Source: Phoronis australis (Eukaryota > Phoronida > Phoronidae). Taken from it: 64,000 nt of DNA. The stretch is from assembly GCA_002633005.1 (NCBI GenBank), contig NMRA01000144.1:4185-68184 (forward strand), read 5' to 3'. The notes beneath the pieces are model-generated. The model had not been told where the DNA came from. It ran no database searches and saw only the letters and a list, made by a program, of their open reading frames with translations. Each line of letters starts with the position of its first letter. The first letter of the stretch is position 1. A program made the position numbers and the translations under genes. Of this stretch, positions 12,504 through 25,270 are shown piece after piece.

Positions 12504-13455
12504 TTGATACGTAAGTGAAGTTCGCCTTTTCACGAATATTTAGGATGAAGTACTATTTCGTTTTCATTTACGCCTTGGGCCAGTGACGAAGTATCGTCCG
12601 GACAACAAAAACTGCAACTCGAACACATCACGCAATTTGTAATTATCTCCAGAATCTTGCAGCTAGGCTTGCGCATTGTAATTGCATGTCGTAGAAACGT
12701 GATACTGGGCTCCGTGACCACCAAGTCCGAGTTGAATCCATTACCTATACAAAACTGGATAAATCGAGTGTCACGCGTTTAGCAAATTTCAATTTTCGAG
12801 CCAAGTTCGAGTACGGTTTGGTAATCCTATTCCCATGTAAGAAATATGAACCAGTCTAGAGGAGGACTAGTCCATGAGATAGCTGTGTGTAAGTGCCTCA
12901 CCATACACCACGTGATCATTTATGACCGACTGAACCATGTCCCGCAGATTAAATACATGTACATGTACATGTATGTAACTTACAAGCAAACAGAAAAAAA
13001 ACTAATTGCCCTTCGTTTATCTCAACGGTTCAAAACTACAGCGAAAATTCGCAGGTGAATCCAGTAGCTTAAAGTTTATAAAGTTTACATGGGAGTTGAT
13101 ATCGTAGCATGGTATGAGATATGTTAGATTTGATTAAGAATAATGCTCAAATCCATGGAGATTCTGGCCAGCATAAATTGCATAGTGAATAATTCATATC
13201 CTGATGCACTCTGGGACATACATATATATCAATGTATGTTGGCATCACATTTTCTTTTAACCAAGTGCTATTGGACAATACACTGGCACAAGCACAGGCT
13301 CTTATATTTTGTGTATTCAAGCATTTATTTTCTCCTCGTTTTTGCTGTAGATATTGAGCAGCTGTTGCATTGTGTGCCTATACAAGAGTTCGTGTCATTG
13401 CGAGATTACGAGCGAATTCGGAGGAAACTAGAGTCCGCCGAAGCCATTGTGGCAT
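12504..13455. other. Non-coding stretch
   Basis: Contains the longest uninterrupted ACATGTACATGTACATGTA tract seen (about 12956-12974). No exon is supported. Confidence 0.5.
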
Positions 13456-13463
13456 TCAATAAG

Positions 13464-13545
13464 ATGTGTGCGTGTGTGTGTGTGTATGTGTGTGTGCGCG
13501 CGCGCGCTTGTGTGTTCCCACGCGCGTGCGCGTGTATGTACATAA
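13464..13545. repeat. Alternating purine-pyrimidine tract (TG/CG)n
   Basis: About 80 bases alternate TG, CG and a few TA steps, including GTGTGTGTGTGT and GCGCGCGCGCGC. Such tracts are prone to Z-DNA formation. The open frame across it is a repeat artefact. Confidence 0.85.
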
Positions 13546-16377
13546 ATTTATGTAAAATTGGAGCAAAATAGAAGAATGAGTGCTATTAGCTTTTCACTAA
13601 ACTTTTTACGGTTAGAGATTTGCAGAACATCAGCAATTTATTGCGAGGCACCCGGCAGCCAAGCAGATGGCCCACCCAAAGCAACCAGAGATCGTACACC
13701 TACATTTGCAACCAGCAGATGGCGAGAAACATTTTTCATTTCAGAAAAAAATCTCGAAGTATGAAAGCGATCTGTGTTTTAAATCAACGTGTTCTGACGT
13801 GAGCTAAATTAGGAAGTCTTCATTCACGTGAACTAACACTTTGAGACAAGACAATGTCAGCTAATTAAATGTTAACTATTTCATTTTATTTCATTGACGA
13901 ACAACAGGAGGCGTTTATATTTACCAGCCTTTGCATGCAAGGCGGCCTCATCCCCAAGCCTCAAGATGGCGCTGATCAGCTTAGCTATTTGAGGCTTGGT
14001 GAGATGTCCCTTCTCTGCGCTGGTTAGCCGTAGACAACGTTCCCCGCTTACAAGAGCGACACAAAAAAACTTCAGGCACTTGAACTCTCTCTAAATACCA
14101 GATTTTTTACTACTTTGATGTGATGAATTTGATTTTTTTCAGAAACTAAACAAGACTCAAAAGGGCAGATCTTAACTATTTTCACAGGCGTTGTTCTTGC
14201 TACCATTCGTAACTCGGAAGCAGAATACACTGTTTTTGCTATTGTTTCTAGTAAAAGGTTTTCACGTAAATTCTGTTTTTCAAAGTACCAAAGAAATTGA
14301 CCTGCTTTCAGTGAATTTAAGACCATCAGTATTTCATCGATGCTTCATAAATACCACCCATTTTGATTTTTCGAATCGTACTGCTGGGAGTTTCTGAGAG
14401 GTGATATAACTTAATACCACTCGCGATATTCAGGCGATTTCCGTAAAAAAATATGTCAGAATTCTACCAAGTAAATTTATAATCACCAAGTGTCAAATGG
14501 CTAAAGCGATCATTTCGAGTCTTAGGGAGGAGACTACTTGCAAGGTTGCTTAATAATCATGACGCAGTACTCATGTGGCAAACTACTACCATATTCAATG
14601 TCCATTGAAAACAAGACACGTCTCTCTGTTGGCTCATTTAGGCACATTCATAGTAAAGTTACTCGACGTCTTTTTTGCATGGCAGCTTCATTGTTTTACA
14701 TCATTCATGAAAATGAAGCTGTGACAGAATGGCGAAAATAAACTTAGACCGTTTGAAAGCAAATCTGCTTTTGTACCTCGACTAAATATCTACAAAACCA
14801 ATAATATTTTATCTATCGCAATACCTAGTAATTATAGGTTTCCAACAACCACTCATGGCGGTTGTGTAATAAAACGCGACGCTCGTATCACAATTTCAAT
14901 CGATTGGGATGAAGAGAATTGGTAGATGGCATAATGATTATAATATTGTGGGTATCAGTTGTTCGTATTCACTAACATAACGCGCAGGCAGCGGAGCCGT
15001 CGAAGTGCTTAATTATATGCAGTGGTGAGACTTAGGAAATGTACACTGTATCATGAAGATGGACTAATTATTGGAGTGGTTCTTAATTATACCAAAGAGG
15101 GTGAGGGCCACAGTTGAAAATTGTGATGGGCGGGTCCGTTGACAATTTGTCTGCAATTTTTTGCAAGACATCGTTTTAGTGCATGCATGTCGGAATTCAT
15201 TAAGCATTCCACTATTCGATTTTTATCATACAATTTTGCATAAGACCTTTGTACGTAACTAATCGCAGTGTGTTGAAAGTAACAACTTTTCAAGCTACAT
15301 CAGTTCATACAATAGTCGCATATGACAGTCTGTATGTTTTGGCACGGATCTAAATATGGTGTATGAAGCCTTAGACAATGTCGTTTAAATTCAGGACTTT
15401 GTTGACACGGCTCTATCTACATACTTTGCCGCCAAAATGTATTAACCAACTTCCTGTATAGGATCAATGTTGAATTATAGGTGCATCGTTGTGAATTGAG
15501 TTTTGTTGTTGTCCAGCAGAGTTGCACGCCTTCCGAGAATCTTACTTAGAAGCTCTGTTGGTTTATATTGTCATATTAGTATATTAGTTCACTTAGGAAA
15601 AACGGCTTACAATATCTTAATTGGGTTAATCCCGTTTAGTGCTATATAGCTATCAAATTAGGGATCTCCAGAGACGCCTTGTGAGGCAATATACATTTAC
15701 TATAAAATTCTATGATCAATATGCCAACACCAAGTTATACATCGTATGCTGGTCCTCATTGTCTAAGTTCACGTCTACTTGGTATATCCTGCACATTTAA
15801 TAGTTTTCAAAGAATGAGGTCCGAAAGTTTGCATTTCGAGAAATCTGTTTGCAAAAATTTAGCCTCTTATGCCGTGATAAGAAGAGAGTAACCTTCTTGT
15901 ATATGACGTTGTAGAGTCGGAGCACACTTAGTGTTTAAGACTTCGATCAGTGAGGTCCAAAGTTGCAGACCCCTTGGAACCTCCGAGAACTTACATTTAC
16001 ATGTAAGGCACTGTTGTCTAACTATAGCATCTAGAAATTTCATGACATCAAACTGACATTGAAACAATTTCTTGCAATTAACGCTGATGAAATCTCATCC
16101 CCAACACAATGTATATTTCTGGCATGGCCAAAGCCACTGCTACATTCGTCGGACGATTTTTCCATCATAAGATGCCAACCAGGAGACGAAGGAGGACCAT
16201 CGCACGATTGTCGTTGTTTTTTAATATTCGCAGTCACATTTTTCGTACGACTGTTGTACCGGTATAACATGCTTTTGGAAGACAAATAATACATGTAGGT
16301 CTACTGTTAGGCTGTCCTTGGAGCCTCCAACAACCGTCGGAAGACACTTGAACACTGAGACTTACGTGACCTACGAT
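13546..16377. other. Non-coding stretch
   Basis: No supportable gene. Opposed open frames at about 16040-16294 overlap on both strands and show no family motif, so they are not called. Confidence 0.5.
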
Positions 16378-16450
16378 CATGGGCGGTGCAGTTCTGAAAT
16401 AAGTGCAGGGCTATTAGCCCCCCCGCCCCCTTTATGGTGCGCGGTCCATG
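16378..16450. mobile_element. GC-rich 70-base TIR element, diverged copy
   Basis: Begins CATGGGCGGTGCAG and ends TGCGCGGTCCATG. The core GTTCTGAAATAAGTG and the GGGCTATTAGCCC palindrome match the family at 12.4 kb. Confidence 0.75.
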
Positions 16451-16687
16451 ACGATAATCGAGAGATTGGCACACGATAATCGTACCCATGCGTCTGTCTC
16501 ACGACACGTCTACAAACAACGAAATGTTTCAAAGGGTTCTATCAATCCATGTGCGCAATTATTCAAGAGACTGTAGAGGAATGTTTTCGGGTAGTTGTGC
16601 ACCTTCCTTAAAAATCAATTTATGACAATCACTGCCATGTGTATAAGATAAGACCGTGGTGTATTCTTGCCAATTTGTGGCCCTCAA

Positions 16688-16932
16688 CATGCGCGCACCC
16701 AGCCTTCAATCAACATGGGTGGCTCTTGACGTCGTGGACCTTATCCTAACAAAACGGCGGGCGGACTAAAAAAAAACAAAAAAAAACGGGAGCACCACTG
16801 TGAAGTGCGCCTTCGCGCTTATGTAGTGGTCTTTTGTCCACTTATCTCGTACCTTTTGTCGCTCGGAGGCGGACCTTTTTTACCTACTTCGCCAATGGGG
16901 GCTCCTTCGAGCCACCCCTGGGTGCGCGCATG
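16688..16932 (+). mobile_element. 245-base MITE family A, copy 1
   Basis: Perfect 15-base terminal inverted repeats, CATGCGCGCACCCAG and CTGGGTGCGCGCATG, bound the element. The right half (GAGGCGGACCTTTTT, then TTCGCCAATGGGGG) is shared with copies at 50315 and 60410 in the same orientation. An A-rich tract and a hairpin-like GTGCGCC...GCGC segment lie inside. There is no open frame, so it is non-autonomous. Confidence 0.88.
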
Positions 16933-18450
16933 CTCAAATAACTCAAAAGTCATGTTACATGTATGAGTCCGTCGTGCTATGGTCACACGACATCGCTCAC
17001 GATCCTACGATAAAAATTTATCGTACATGCAGTGTTGAAGTAACAGTGATAAACGTGTTCAAAATTTCCCGACGGTGTTCTACGAAAGCATTTAGGCTCA
17101 CACCACACTAAACTGCAATGCTCTACTCTCATCACCTACACATTCTTTCAATCGAATACTTCTCTTGTGAGCAGTGGACTATAACCGAATAGCAAAATCT
17201 ATGGCATTAAATCAGAACAACAGTGGTTCCCGTTTTTTGAAGTCGAATGCGCAACTTCTGACTTATGAAAGGCACAAACATTATTTTTCTTGGACCACGC
17301 ATGCAGATTCGTTGAATAAGGGGTCCATACTTCGCTAAGCGTATGCTCTGGAGTACCGTGTACACATCTGAAAAAAAAGTTGCGAAAAGCATCTGCCAAG
17401 GCGTGTTTGGAACTATTGACAAGCTGACACATACGACCGCCATCAATCATGTACCGTTGTGAGATCATAGGAAACGTTGTCCATTAGCTTTAAATTACGT
17501 GTTCACCGGTCATCCGGCGACTGACGGAAGCGCGCGTGCGGTTGACCTACAAGAGGACAAGGTCTAGGCAAGAAATATAAACTTTCCATTTTAATTTTCA
17601 GTGAAAAATAAATGAATGATTCTTGATTGCCTTGATACAAAAATCCTGTTCAATACTGAAGTCGTCTACCATACATTGTTAGCAATAAAATCAGACACCT
17701 ACAAATGCACAAGCTAGGTACTTAGCCTTCTGACAAAAAACCGAAATTAACGAAATGTTCTTCGCCGCAAATTTTTCTTCTAGTAGACTGGCGTTCCGAG
17801 TTTCCATCTCGGTGGTCGGTCAATTGCTCAGTTGTTTTTCGCTTATACTCTTCACCTCGGTACTTCATTAACGTGTATTATGTTTTAATCAATATCTTGT
17901 AAGCAATAATATTATAGACTAATTTTTTACCAAGTCTTTGCTGCTTTTCTGCACAAATTTGTAGTGACATCCGTGTGTTTTCGAATACTTTTGTTTCACG
18001 TCCTACCATACATTCTTAACATTGCACTAAAGCATAAGCGGCAATTTGACCAAAAGGATATAAAGGTGGTTTATTAGAAGTGTATTTAAATTTGCGCATA
18101 GAAAACATGTCTTCATCTTACATGCGAAAACGGCTGTGTTGTATATGATCTGTGTTTACATTGATTTAATAAACAAATAAACAATTCTTATCATTCACAA
18201 ACTTTCATTTTAAAGGCGTTTGACGCAGTTCATAATATCTTTCATTTTGGAAATTCTTTTGAATTTGTATTTTGTTTTTTGGCTGCTAAGAATCTGCAAA
18301 GGTGTTGGGCTCATGGAATGAATTCTGTCAGTACAGCTGCAGAAACAAAACACCTCTCGCAATGTTGTTAAACTTGCATTGGTAACTGAAATGTCAATGA
18401 TTTAAAATCGTTTGGAAGGCGAATCAGTTTCATTGCGTGATGTCAGTTTT
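16933..18450. other. Non-coding stretch
   Basis: No supportable exon. Open frames at 17199-17468 on the minus strand lack splice context. Confidence 0.5.
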
Positions 18451-18714
18451 ATATTTTAACGGCTTTAATCATATTACCCGATTAACTGACTTTCTGACTT
18501 CGTATTACATAAAGTTAACGTTTTCCCTGGATTTTGAATTCTTAAATTTTAGCGGTTTAGTTTATCTGCAAAAAGTCATTGCGTTAACTTTTCTTTTACG
18601 ATTTATTTCAATGCTCTTGGAGTTTTCTATGAAACTATAAAAGTAGGAGATCTCCGACTTAGTTGTTGAGCTACTTTCGCTTAAGCAGAGTCAATCCAGA
18701 TTGCGCAACTTGAC
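18451..18714 (+). repeat. Diverged dispersed repeat, copy 1
   Basis: AACGGCTTTAATCATATTAC near the start and GATTGCGCAACTTGAC at the end match, in order and at similar spacing, sequence at 35121-35354. The middle has diverged heavily. The open frame at 18437-18640 lies inside this repeat and is not called as a gene. Confidence 0.55.
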
Positions 18715-18721
18715 CTTGTTC

Positions 18722-19246
18722 TTAAAGAGGCCTGGAAAGCGATGCACATCCTAAATTACAATATTGAAAGTGGTTGTCTGGCACTGGAAGAGAATTTAAC
18801 CTGCTCACCAGATATTTTTAGGATTTTTTCGTAAAGATTTTTAATTTCTTTTGATATCAAAACATTTATTTAATTTCAAATTTCAAAAAACGACCTGTCC
18901 ACTGCTCGCCACTTCGTCGATTTTTCTCCCACAAGGCAAAGCAAATCTGCTTATTTGGTATTGCAAGACATAGACGTAGTACATTTCCTTTATATGGAGA
19001 ATGTGACCTTTAACCTCAAACGGTTTCAAGCAACTGACGTTGAGCACATGCGCGCATTTATTATGGGAGGGAGATTAGAAACTCTGTGGTTACCACTGAG
19101 TTTTTTCTTCTCGCATATATCAAAAATCGTGAATTTTGTGTTGGGGAAAGTGAATTACTATTTACTAGACGTTGCGAGATGGTACTTTCGTTAGGAAATG
19201 TTTGAAAGATATGTTTGAAGACCTTTCAGTTTCCATGCCTCTTTAA
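18722..19246 (+). mobile_element. TTAA-ended TIR element, full-length copy
   Basis: TTAAAGAGGCCTGGAAA at the left end is inverted, with one mismatch, as TTTCCATGCCTCTTTAA at the right end. The 525-base interior has no transposase. Its right third recurs at 22790-22984. TTAA ends recall piggyBac-type elements, but the family assignment is only a suggestion. Confidence 0.7.
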
Positions 19247-22018
19247 AAGCGCGCCAACAACACTGTCGCGATTAATCCCTTTGCCTTTCAATATATGGCA
19301 ATTATGTTACAGTATGTTGAAATGATTGTGAAATAACTTTAGCGGATGTGAACAATATAACATAAGGTTTTTATTTAATGAAATCCAAACTGTCATTTTA
19401 ATGAAAATCACACCCTTTTTATGCACTCGGGTTTGCCTATTGTTTAGTGTGACGTCATGAAAGCTGATGTCACATGCTTTGATCAAACGCCAAAAAAAAA
19501 AAACAAAACCTCAACACAAAATCAACCTTATCAAATTTAATATTCTGATATTTAAAATAAAAATGGCATTCAAACGTTTTAGAAATTATTCAATGTCGTA
19601 AATCAACGACGGTTTTACGTCTTTTAAGCAAGCTATTTTTATTCCTCGTAAACCATTTTGTTTCGGTGGTATTTTACGATCGCACAGTTATCGGAAAGTC
19701 TTACGCATAATCACTCATCGAGTGTGATCAAACACTGTTGTTAAGCTAAATGCACTGGGCGTCTTTACAGCTTAAACCTTTTACTGAATTATTACCAAGT
19801 GCATTAACAGAAACATCCACTGATGTTCTCGACGAGCCATAGTCAAACTAAGCAATTTCACAAAGCGCACTACGCTAAGCGGACGTTATTGTAATGACTT
19901 CCAAACTACGTATATGTGTACTTTATTGTTCACCAAACAAATTTTAAATGCACATAATGTTTAGTCATCACACAGCTGGGTAATGTAACCATAATTAAGT
20001 TTAGTTATATCTCTGAATTACTTGAAGAGTAGTCGTAAATTCCAGTCGATTTTGCAACCTCCGTCCCTTTGACCTGTTGACCTACACTTCTTTACTTGAA
20101 TTCTTCATAGATTTCCCTTGCCTTAAGTTCCAAACATGGGGAGTGTCGAATGTTTTGATTAAATATTGCGACCTGCCACAGAACCTAAATAAGGAAAGTT
20201 AAGACTTCTTCACTGTAGTTGGAATAGAATTCTGAACAAGCCCAAATTGACGCACCAGCCAAACCGACACAAACTCTAGTTAGTGTGAATGTCCCATTGT
20301 CGATCATCATTGCCGGCCCAAATGAACACTCACAAAAAAGATTCTTTCAAATTTATCCGCTGTGTCAATTTGGGCCTACATAGACGTCGCAGACGTTATT
20401 TTTTAATTGATAGCCAAATTCTTACTATTCAAGTGGCGAATTTGGACACGTCGAAGCAGCGCTCTCTGTAGCTGTAAATATCCGACATCAGTTTGACGAA
20501 CCGCATTTTAAGTACCATGGCAAAATCCATAAGCAGCAATGCACGACGACTGACTCAGCGCGATTTTACTTAAATTACAAAGTAATGCGACAACACGAAG
20601 GATTGTGTAACATCATACTTCAGTATACATGGCTTCAAAATCGCCGCGTTATTAAAACTTTCGCTTAATCGCGAGGATTAATTTGATCTTTCGTTTGCAA
20701 TGAAATTTAATCATTTTACGCATCGATCGTGTGCTGACAGCACATGATCTAGTATACACGTCACCAAGGTCGAAGTTAGATACATTGTATACGCGATCGT
20801 ACATTTTGCATTCCTTGATCGTACTACTGTTGCGGCAGACGTGACAGTGTTTTGCTAAGGAAATAATGTTCCCAACAATCACCTAATGGTGATTCATAAC
20901 CAGTTCTCCGTATTTCCTTCGATGAGAATACGGAACGCAGTCCCTGCTTATACACATCGTTTGAATTGAGACACCCGTGTTATTTCAGGCCCGTAGCCAC
21001 CATTGGGCGGGGGCGTGATTCGAATTTCTAGAACGGTGGACCTTTGATATTTTGCAAACGTCAACAGTGTAGAGTTCTTCGGTAAAACCTTTGACGCAGC
21101 TAAATCAAGGGGATGGGAAATCTGTATGCATGACTCTCACCTCTGTGTTTCTGAGATGAGACGGAACTTGTAATACCAGAAATAAGGATGCTGTGGCGGT
21201 TGGTCGCAAAGAACAGGAAGCAGATTCAGATGTAATGTGGTCAAGCAAAAAACGTTCTCTCGTTACATGTACCTCCTGCCAAAATTTCAAATTAGGCGTG
21301 CTTAAATGATTGATTACACCTCATTACATACTCGGACGGAAATAAGAAGTTTACTAGGGTAGTTGGAGACTGTCTTGACGAAATTGTTCATCTTGTATTT
21401 TTGCGCGTTACTGAAGTTTCTTACATCGCTGGGAATGGGAACAGCCCACCATTTCGAACGTTCACCACTCCGAAGATTCACTATTCCGAAGGTTCACTGC
21501 TCCGAAAATATCTTAACTTTCAGACTCAGGTGTAATTTTTATACTTTTACATGCAAAAATAAACGATAGTTCGGTTATTAGATGTACCTATATCGAACAC
21601 AACGCCCAGGTACTAAAACACTTTGTGTGGATTTAATGTAGACAGTGGTCACTGTCTAGCTGGCCAGTACAACTAGAGATGGTGGTCACTGTCTAAATTC
21701 ATTTGCAATGTGCATCCGAAATTGCCCGTATGTCTGAACACGGAAAATTAGTACGCTTTTGCACTTTTAAAGGAATATAAAGTAGAAATATTGATGAATT
21801 GTCAACCATGATACATTCATCAAATCTATGTCAAGATCGCATTGCAGCGCGACTGAAAAGTTTAGGACCGATGCGCCTCAACCTCACCCAAGTAACCTTG
21901 CGCTCGGCAAATGTAGTTAGTAGGCCACCCTGTCCCTACCGGTCTTCACGAGGTCAGGGAGTCCCATTCTGTCTTCTTAAATTTAAAGACGTTGTTGGTC
22001 GCCGCAGCCCAGACGCCA
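19247..22018. other. Non-coding stretch
   Basis: No exon supported. It includes an A-run near 19491 and a 16-base tandem array at 21452-21508, listed separately. Confidence 0.5.
21452..21508. repeat. 16-base tandem repeat
   Basis: Three to four copies of a unit close to TCCGAAGATTCACTAT follow each other with single-base changes. Confidence 0.75.
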
Positions 22019-22083
22019 GTGGTGGCGCAACAATGAAATAAGTGGGTATAGCCACGAGCCCCCTATGTTGCGTGCCACACATG
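22019..22083. mobile_element. GC-rich 70-base TIR element, decayed copy
   Basis: GGTGGCGCAACAATGAAATAAGTGGG followed by AGCCCCCTATGTTGCGTGCCAC is recognisable as the family seen at 12.4 kb, with several changes. It is paired with another decayed copy immediately downstream, as at 12.4 kb. Confidence 0.6.
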
Positions 22084-22086
22084 TCT

Positions 22087-22144
22087 ATGGACAGAGCAGC
22101 ACTGAAATATGTGGGGGACTATAGCCCTACAGAAGCCCATAGAC
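22087..22144. mobile_element. GC-rich 70-base TIR element, decayed copy (pair partner)
   Basis: Carries the GCAGCACTGAAATATGTGGG core, the GGACTATAGCCC palindrome and outer CTATGG/CCCATAG ends. Confidence 0.55.
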
Positions 22145-22789
22145 CCAGGTCCCAGAGGTTCTCCCTGCATGCGTTAGAATGAGTCTTAAGCAGACAATCA
22201 GAGTAGTGAACTGTAGGAGTTCTGACTTTGGAAATTCGAAAGAGTGAATTTTTGAACGTAGTGAAACTTCGTATTCATAGTGAGCCTTCGGAGAAGTGGA
22301 CCTTCGGCATAGCTGTACATGTACATGTAACCTTGGAAATGTTTTCCATCAAATTTGTTGCTCGTATGAAGTCTGCGGTGCTGTGCACCATGGACACTGA
22401 CTGCCGGATAAGAGAAAACTTTCTTCATTGACCAAAGTTGAGGTCTAGTCCTTCTTTTTCCTAATAACGTGAAAATGCTTGACGGTGTTTTGTCAGTGCA
22501 AGAAAACAAGGTAGCTGAATGTCTGTTTTTAGGACGACACAGGACTGTCTCTAGCTAACTTACAGTCAGTGTGTACTGAATTTGAAAGAACGGAAACTCA
22601 TGTGTATACTCATGCATATCAATCCACCAACATACAATCAGAGTGGACACTGGATGAACAACGTATTTGCATATTTGACGATCACTTTCAATTCAAAATT
22701 TGAAAATGCCTACACTTCACCGTACTATTCTAGCAATTAAACCAAAATAGAAGAATAGCAAATCTCAAATTTCCGCTGCAATTGATTGT

Positions 22790-22984
22790 GGGGGCATACG
22801 TGGGAGCGAGATTATGAATTCTGTGGTCACCACATAGTGTTTCCTTCCTGTGTATCTCAAAAATCGTGAATTTTGTGATTTTTCTGGAAATTTCCTCACT
22901 GTACTGGACGTTGCGAGATGGTATTTTCACCAGGAATTGCCTAAAATATATTTTGACGAGCTTTCTCGTTCCATGCTTCTTTAA
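22790..22984 (+). mobile_element. Partial copy of the TTAA-ended element
   Basis: TCAAAAATCGTGAATTTTGT, GGACGTTGCGAGATGGTA and the CCATGCTTCTTTAA end match the right third of the element at 18722-19246 in the same orientation. The left end is not recognisable. Confidence 0.65.
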
Positions 22985-25000
22985 TGCATTCACATCTCAC
23001 TACTTTTTGGAAGCTCTCTATGTAGTATACTTAGGTCATGGAGCTAGACAGTAGGTAAAGATTCCAATGTCACCCTTTGTTGTTGCCACCACGCGCGTTC
23101 AATGCTGATCAAGCCTCCTCTTATCGTCTGCACGATCTCCTGCCATCTACACAAACACGACTCGGGCAAAGTTGGCCGTGTACGGTCTGATGTCACGTGA
23201 ATCTAGTAGTACTAGTAGCTGGAACAATTTTGTTGTTGTTGCCCATCTATATTCTTTTATAAAAATATCATTAACGGATATATTGTGGCTGGACCTTTTC
23301 CGCGGGGGGGTTCGATCGAACCCCGAACCCCCCCTGGCTAGGGGCATGTATGTTGGTCCTAAGAGGTATTTTTCTATTCTATTTAACTTAGTTGATATTG
23401 TAGGGTATTGGTGGAAGTGAAACGAATGGATCACTATTAGCTAGTTTTCTAGAAAAATTTTACATGAATAATGCACCTTAATTACGATTTTGCCAATGTA
23501 CAACGGCATTTCAAAAAGTTTGAAAATCTTGAACCACTTAATTATCATTATAAATTTACAATCAATACAGATAACTCTCGTAAGACTTACTAAACTATTG
23601 CGAATGCTCTTAACAGAAATAATAATTACCATTCGTCTCATTCAGTAATCAAATGTGCAACTGATACGAGACTTAGTCATAAGATAAACATGGACTGTGT
23701 ATCAAGCGCTGACTTTGGCAAACATTAAACCAACTCTTACTTCTCAGCTTGATCAGGTAGGTAAAAATATGCAAATAAATGTATTCAAACATCACCTACA
23801 CAACGCAGAGTAAAATTAAGGATTTACTGATGAAGATAAGATTTTAAAAACAACATCTAATCTAAACCCCAAACCAAGTTACGGACATGGTTAGGTCTCC
23901 ATTAAATTACAGTAACAATCACATTTTCTCAAAAATCCTCTATTTAGCCAGCTGTAACGTCAGCGATCCCGACAGTTTTTGCAAATTTCGTGTAGGCAAA
24001 CGCCATAGTACAAAATATGAACATTTAAAGAAAATTCAAATGTAGATTCAAAGGGTCACCAACTCCCGTTATTCAGAATGTGCTAGATACATGTAAGCTG
24101 TTAGATGTGCGCACGTCTGATGCACGGCAAATGACATCAGACCACCTGCAATGTTTTTTTAGATGTGACCCTTGTTAAGATTTTTTTAGATGTGACCCTT
24201 GTTAAGTTTTACAAGTATCCAAGAAAACTGACTGACCTTGAAACGTCATATCGCAGAAATAGTTTATTGAATTCACGGTGCCTTTTGTACTGTTCTCCAA
24301 CACTCTGTTAGGAAATCTTTTTAAAATTCCCCGCTTTTACTAAAAGGGATAACAAAAAAGGATTCATTCTGATTTTTGGAAAAAATAAAGTTGCAAAAAA
24401 CGAAAACGAAATGATACATTTATTTTAGAAAACTGTAAACACAGTTTCGAGATCTAATCTCGAACGCTTATACTACACTGACACAGTTGGTTTTCTAACG
24501 ATGGTCACGTTACCCAATTAATGTCAGGTTACCAGTCAAAAATCATTTTTTTCATGTTTGCTACTATCAGAAAAGGTATTCTTTTACCGAATTAAATCTA
24601 CAATTTGCTAAGTTGTTTCAATACGCTGACTTGTCAGTTAGGTCCTACATATCAACCGTTTTCCAAAGCTGACAAAAGTTCGCTGTTTAAGCGCACTCAA
24701 AGAAATTCCTCTTAAACAAGGGGTGGAAACAACACGGCTGTCGACCTCGGATATCTCAAACCTTATTCACAAAAGTTGGCCATTGTTTACAATATTTCAC
24801 GTGAGTCTAATAAAATACCTGATCTTCATTCTCCGGGAACTTCAAATACGAAACATTCTGTACACCGAGAAAAAAAGATTTAGCAGCACCACCTGGGAAA
24901 CTGCACAAGCGCGTTGATATTTGTTTACTAGTTTTTCGAGGTCAAAGGTTACAGGGCTGTCATTCAAATCGAATCACCCGCCAGGCACAGAGCAGCCTCT
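22985..25000. other. Non-coding stretch
   Basis: No exon supported. It contains a C/G-rich palindrome (GGGGTTCGATCGAACCCC, 23307-23324) and a 27-base perfect-core duplication (TTTTTTTAGATGTGACCCTT) at 24154-24207. Confidence 0.5.
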
Positions 25001-25141
25001 CGTTCAGTAACGCTTGGACCTCGCTAAAAAGCAAGACTTCGCGAGATTATGTGAGATATTGCCGTGCAGTTTAAATGAGAACACGTGACTTTGACTAGGT
25101 TTCAGCTAGGTCCTAGCGTAGGTATTAGCGTCTACTGAACG
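25001..25141 (+). mobile_element. 141-base MITE family B, copy 1
   Basis: Ends CGTTCAGTAACGCTTGGACC and (inverted) CGTTCAGTAGACGCTAATACC form the terminal inverted repeats. The body (CTCGCTAAAAAGCAAGACTT, GAGATATTGCCGTG, TTTAAATGAGAACACGTGAC) matches 38331-38470 on the opposite strand. It lies about 130 bases upstream of the first ATG proposed for the EF-hand gene. Confidence 0.85.
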
Positions 25142-25270
25142 CAAGCCAGCTTCGTATTTGTGACCTCAATCCTTCCATTCACCGAGTCGCCGTAATAGTG
25201 AAAAAAAGACAAATCGTACTTTGATCCTGAGGAGTTTGTGCGTTTACGTGCTGACGACCGTTGAGAACAA

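Noticed and set aside
18955-19194. Plus-strand open frame of 79 codons
   Set aside because: Lies inside the TTAA-ended element and is broken in the related copy at 22.8 kb.
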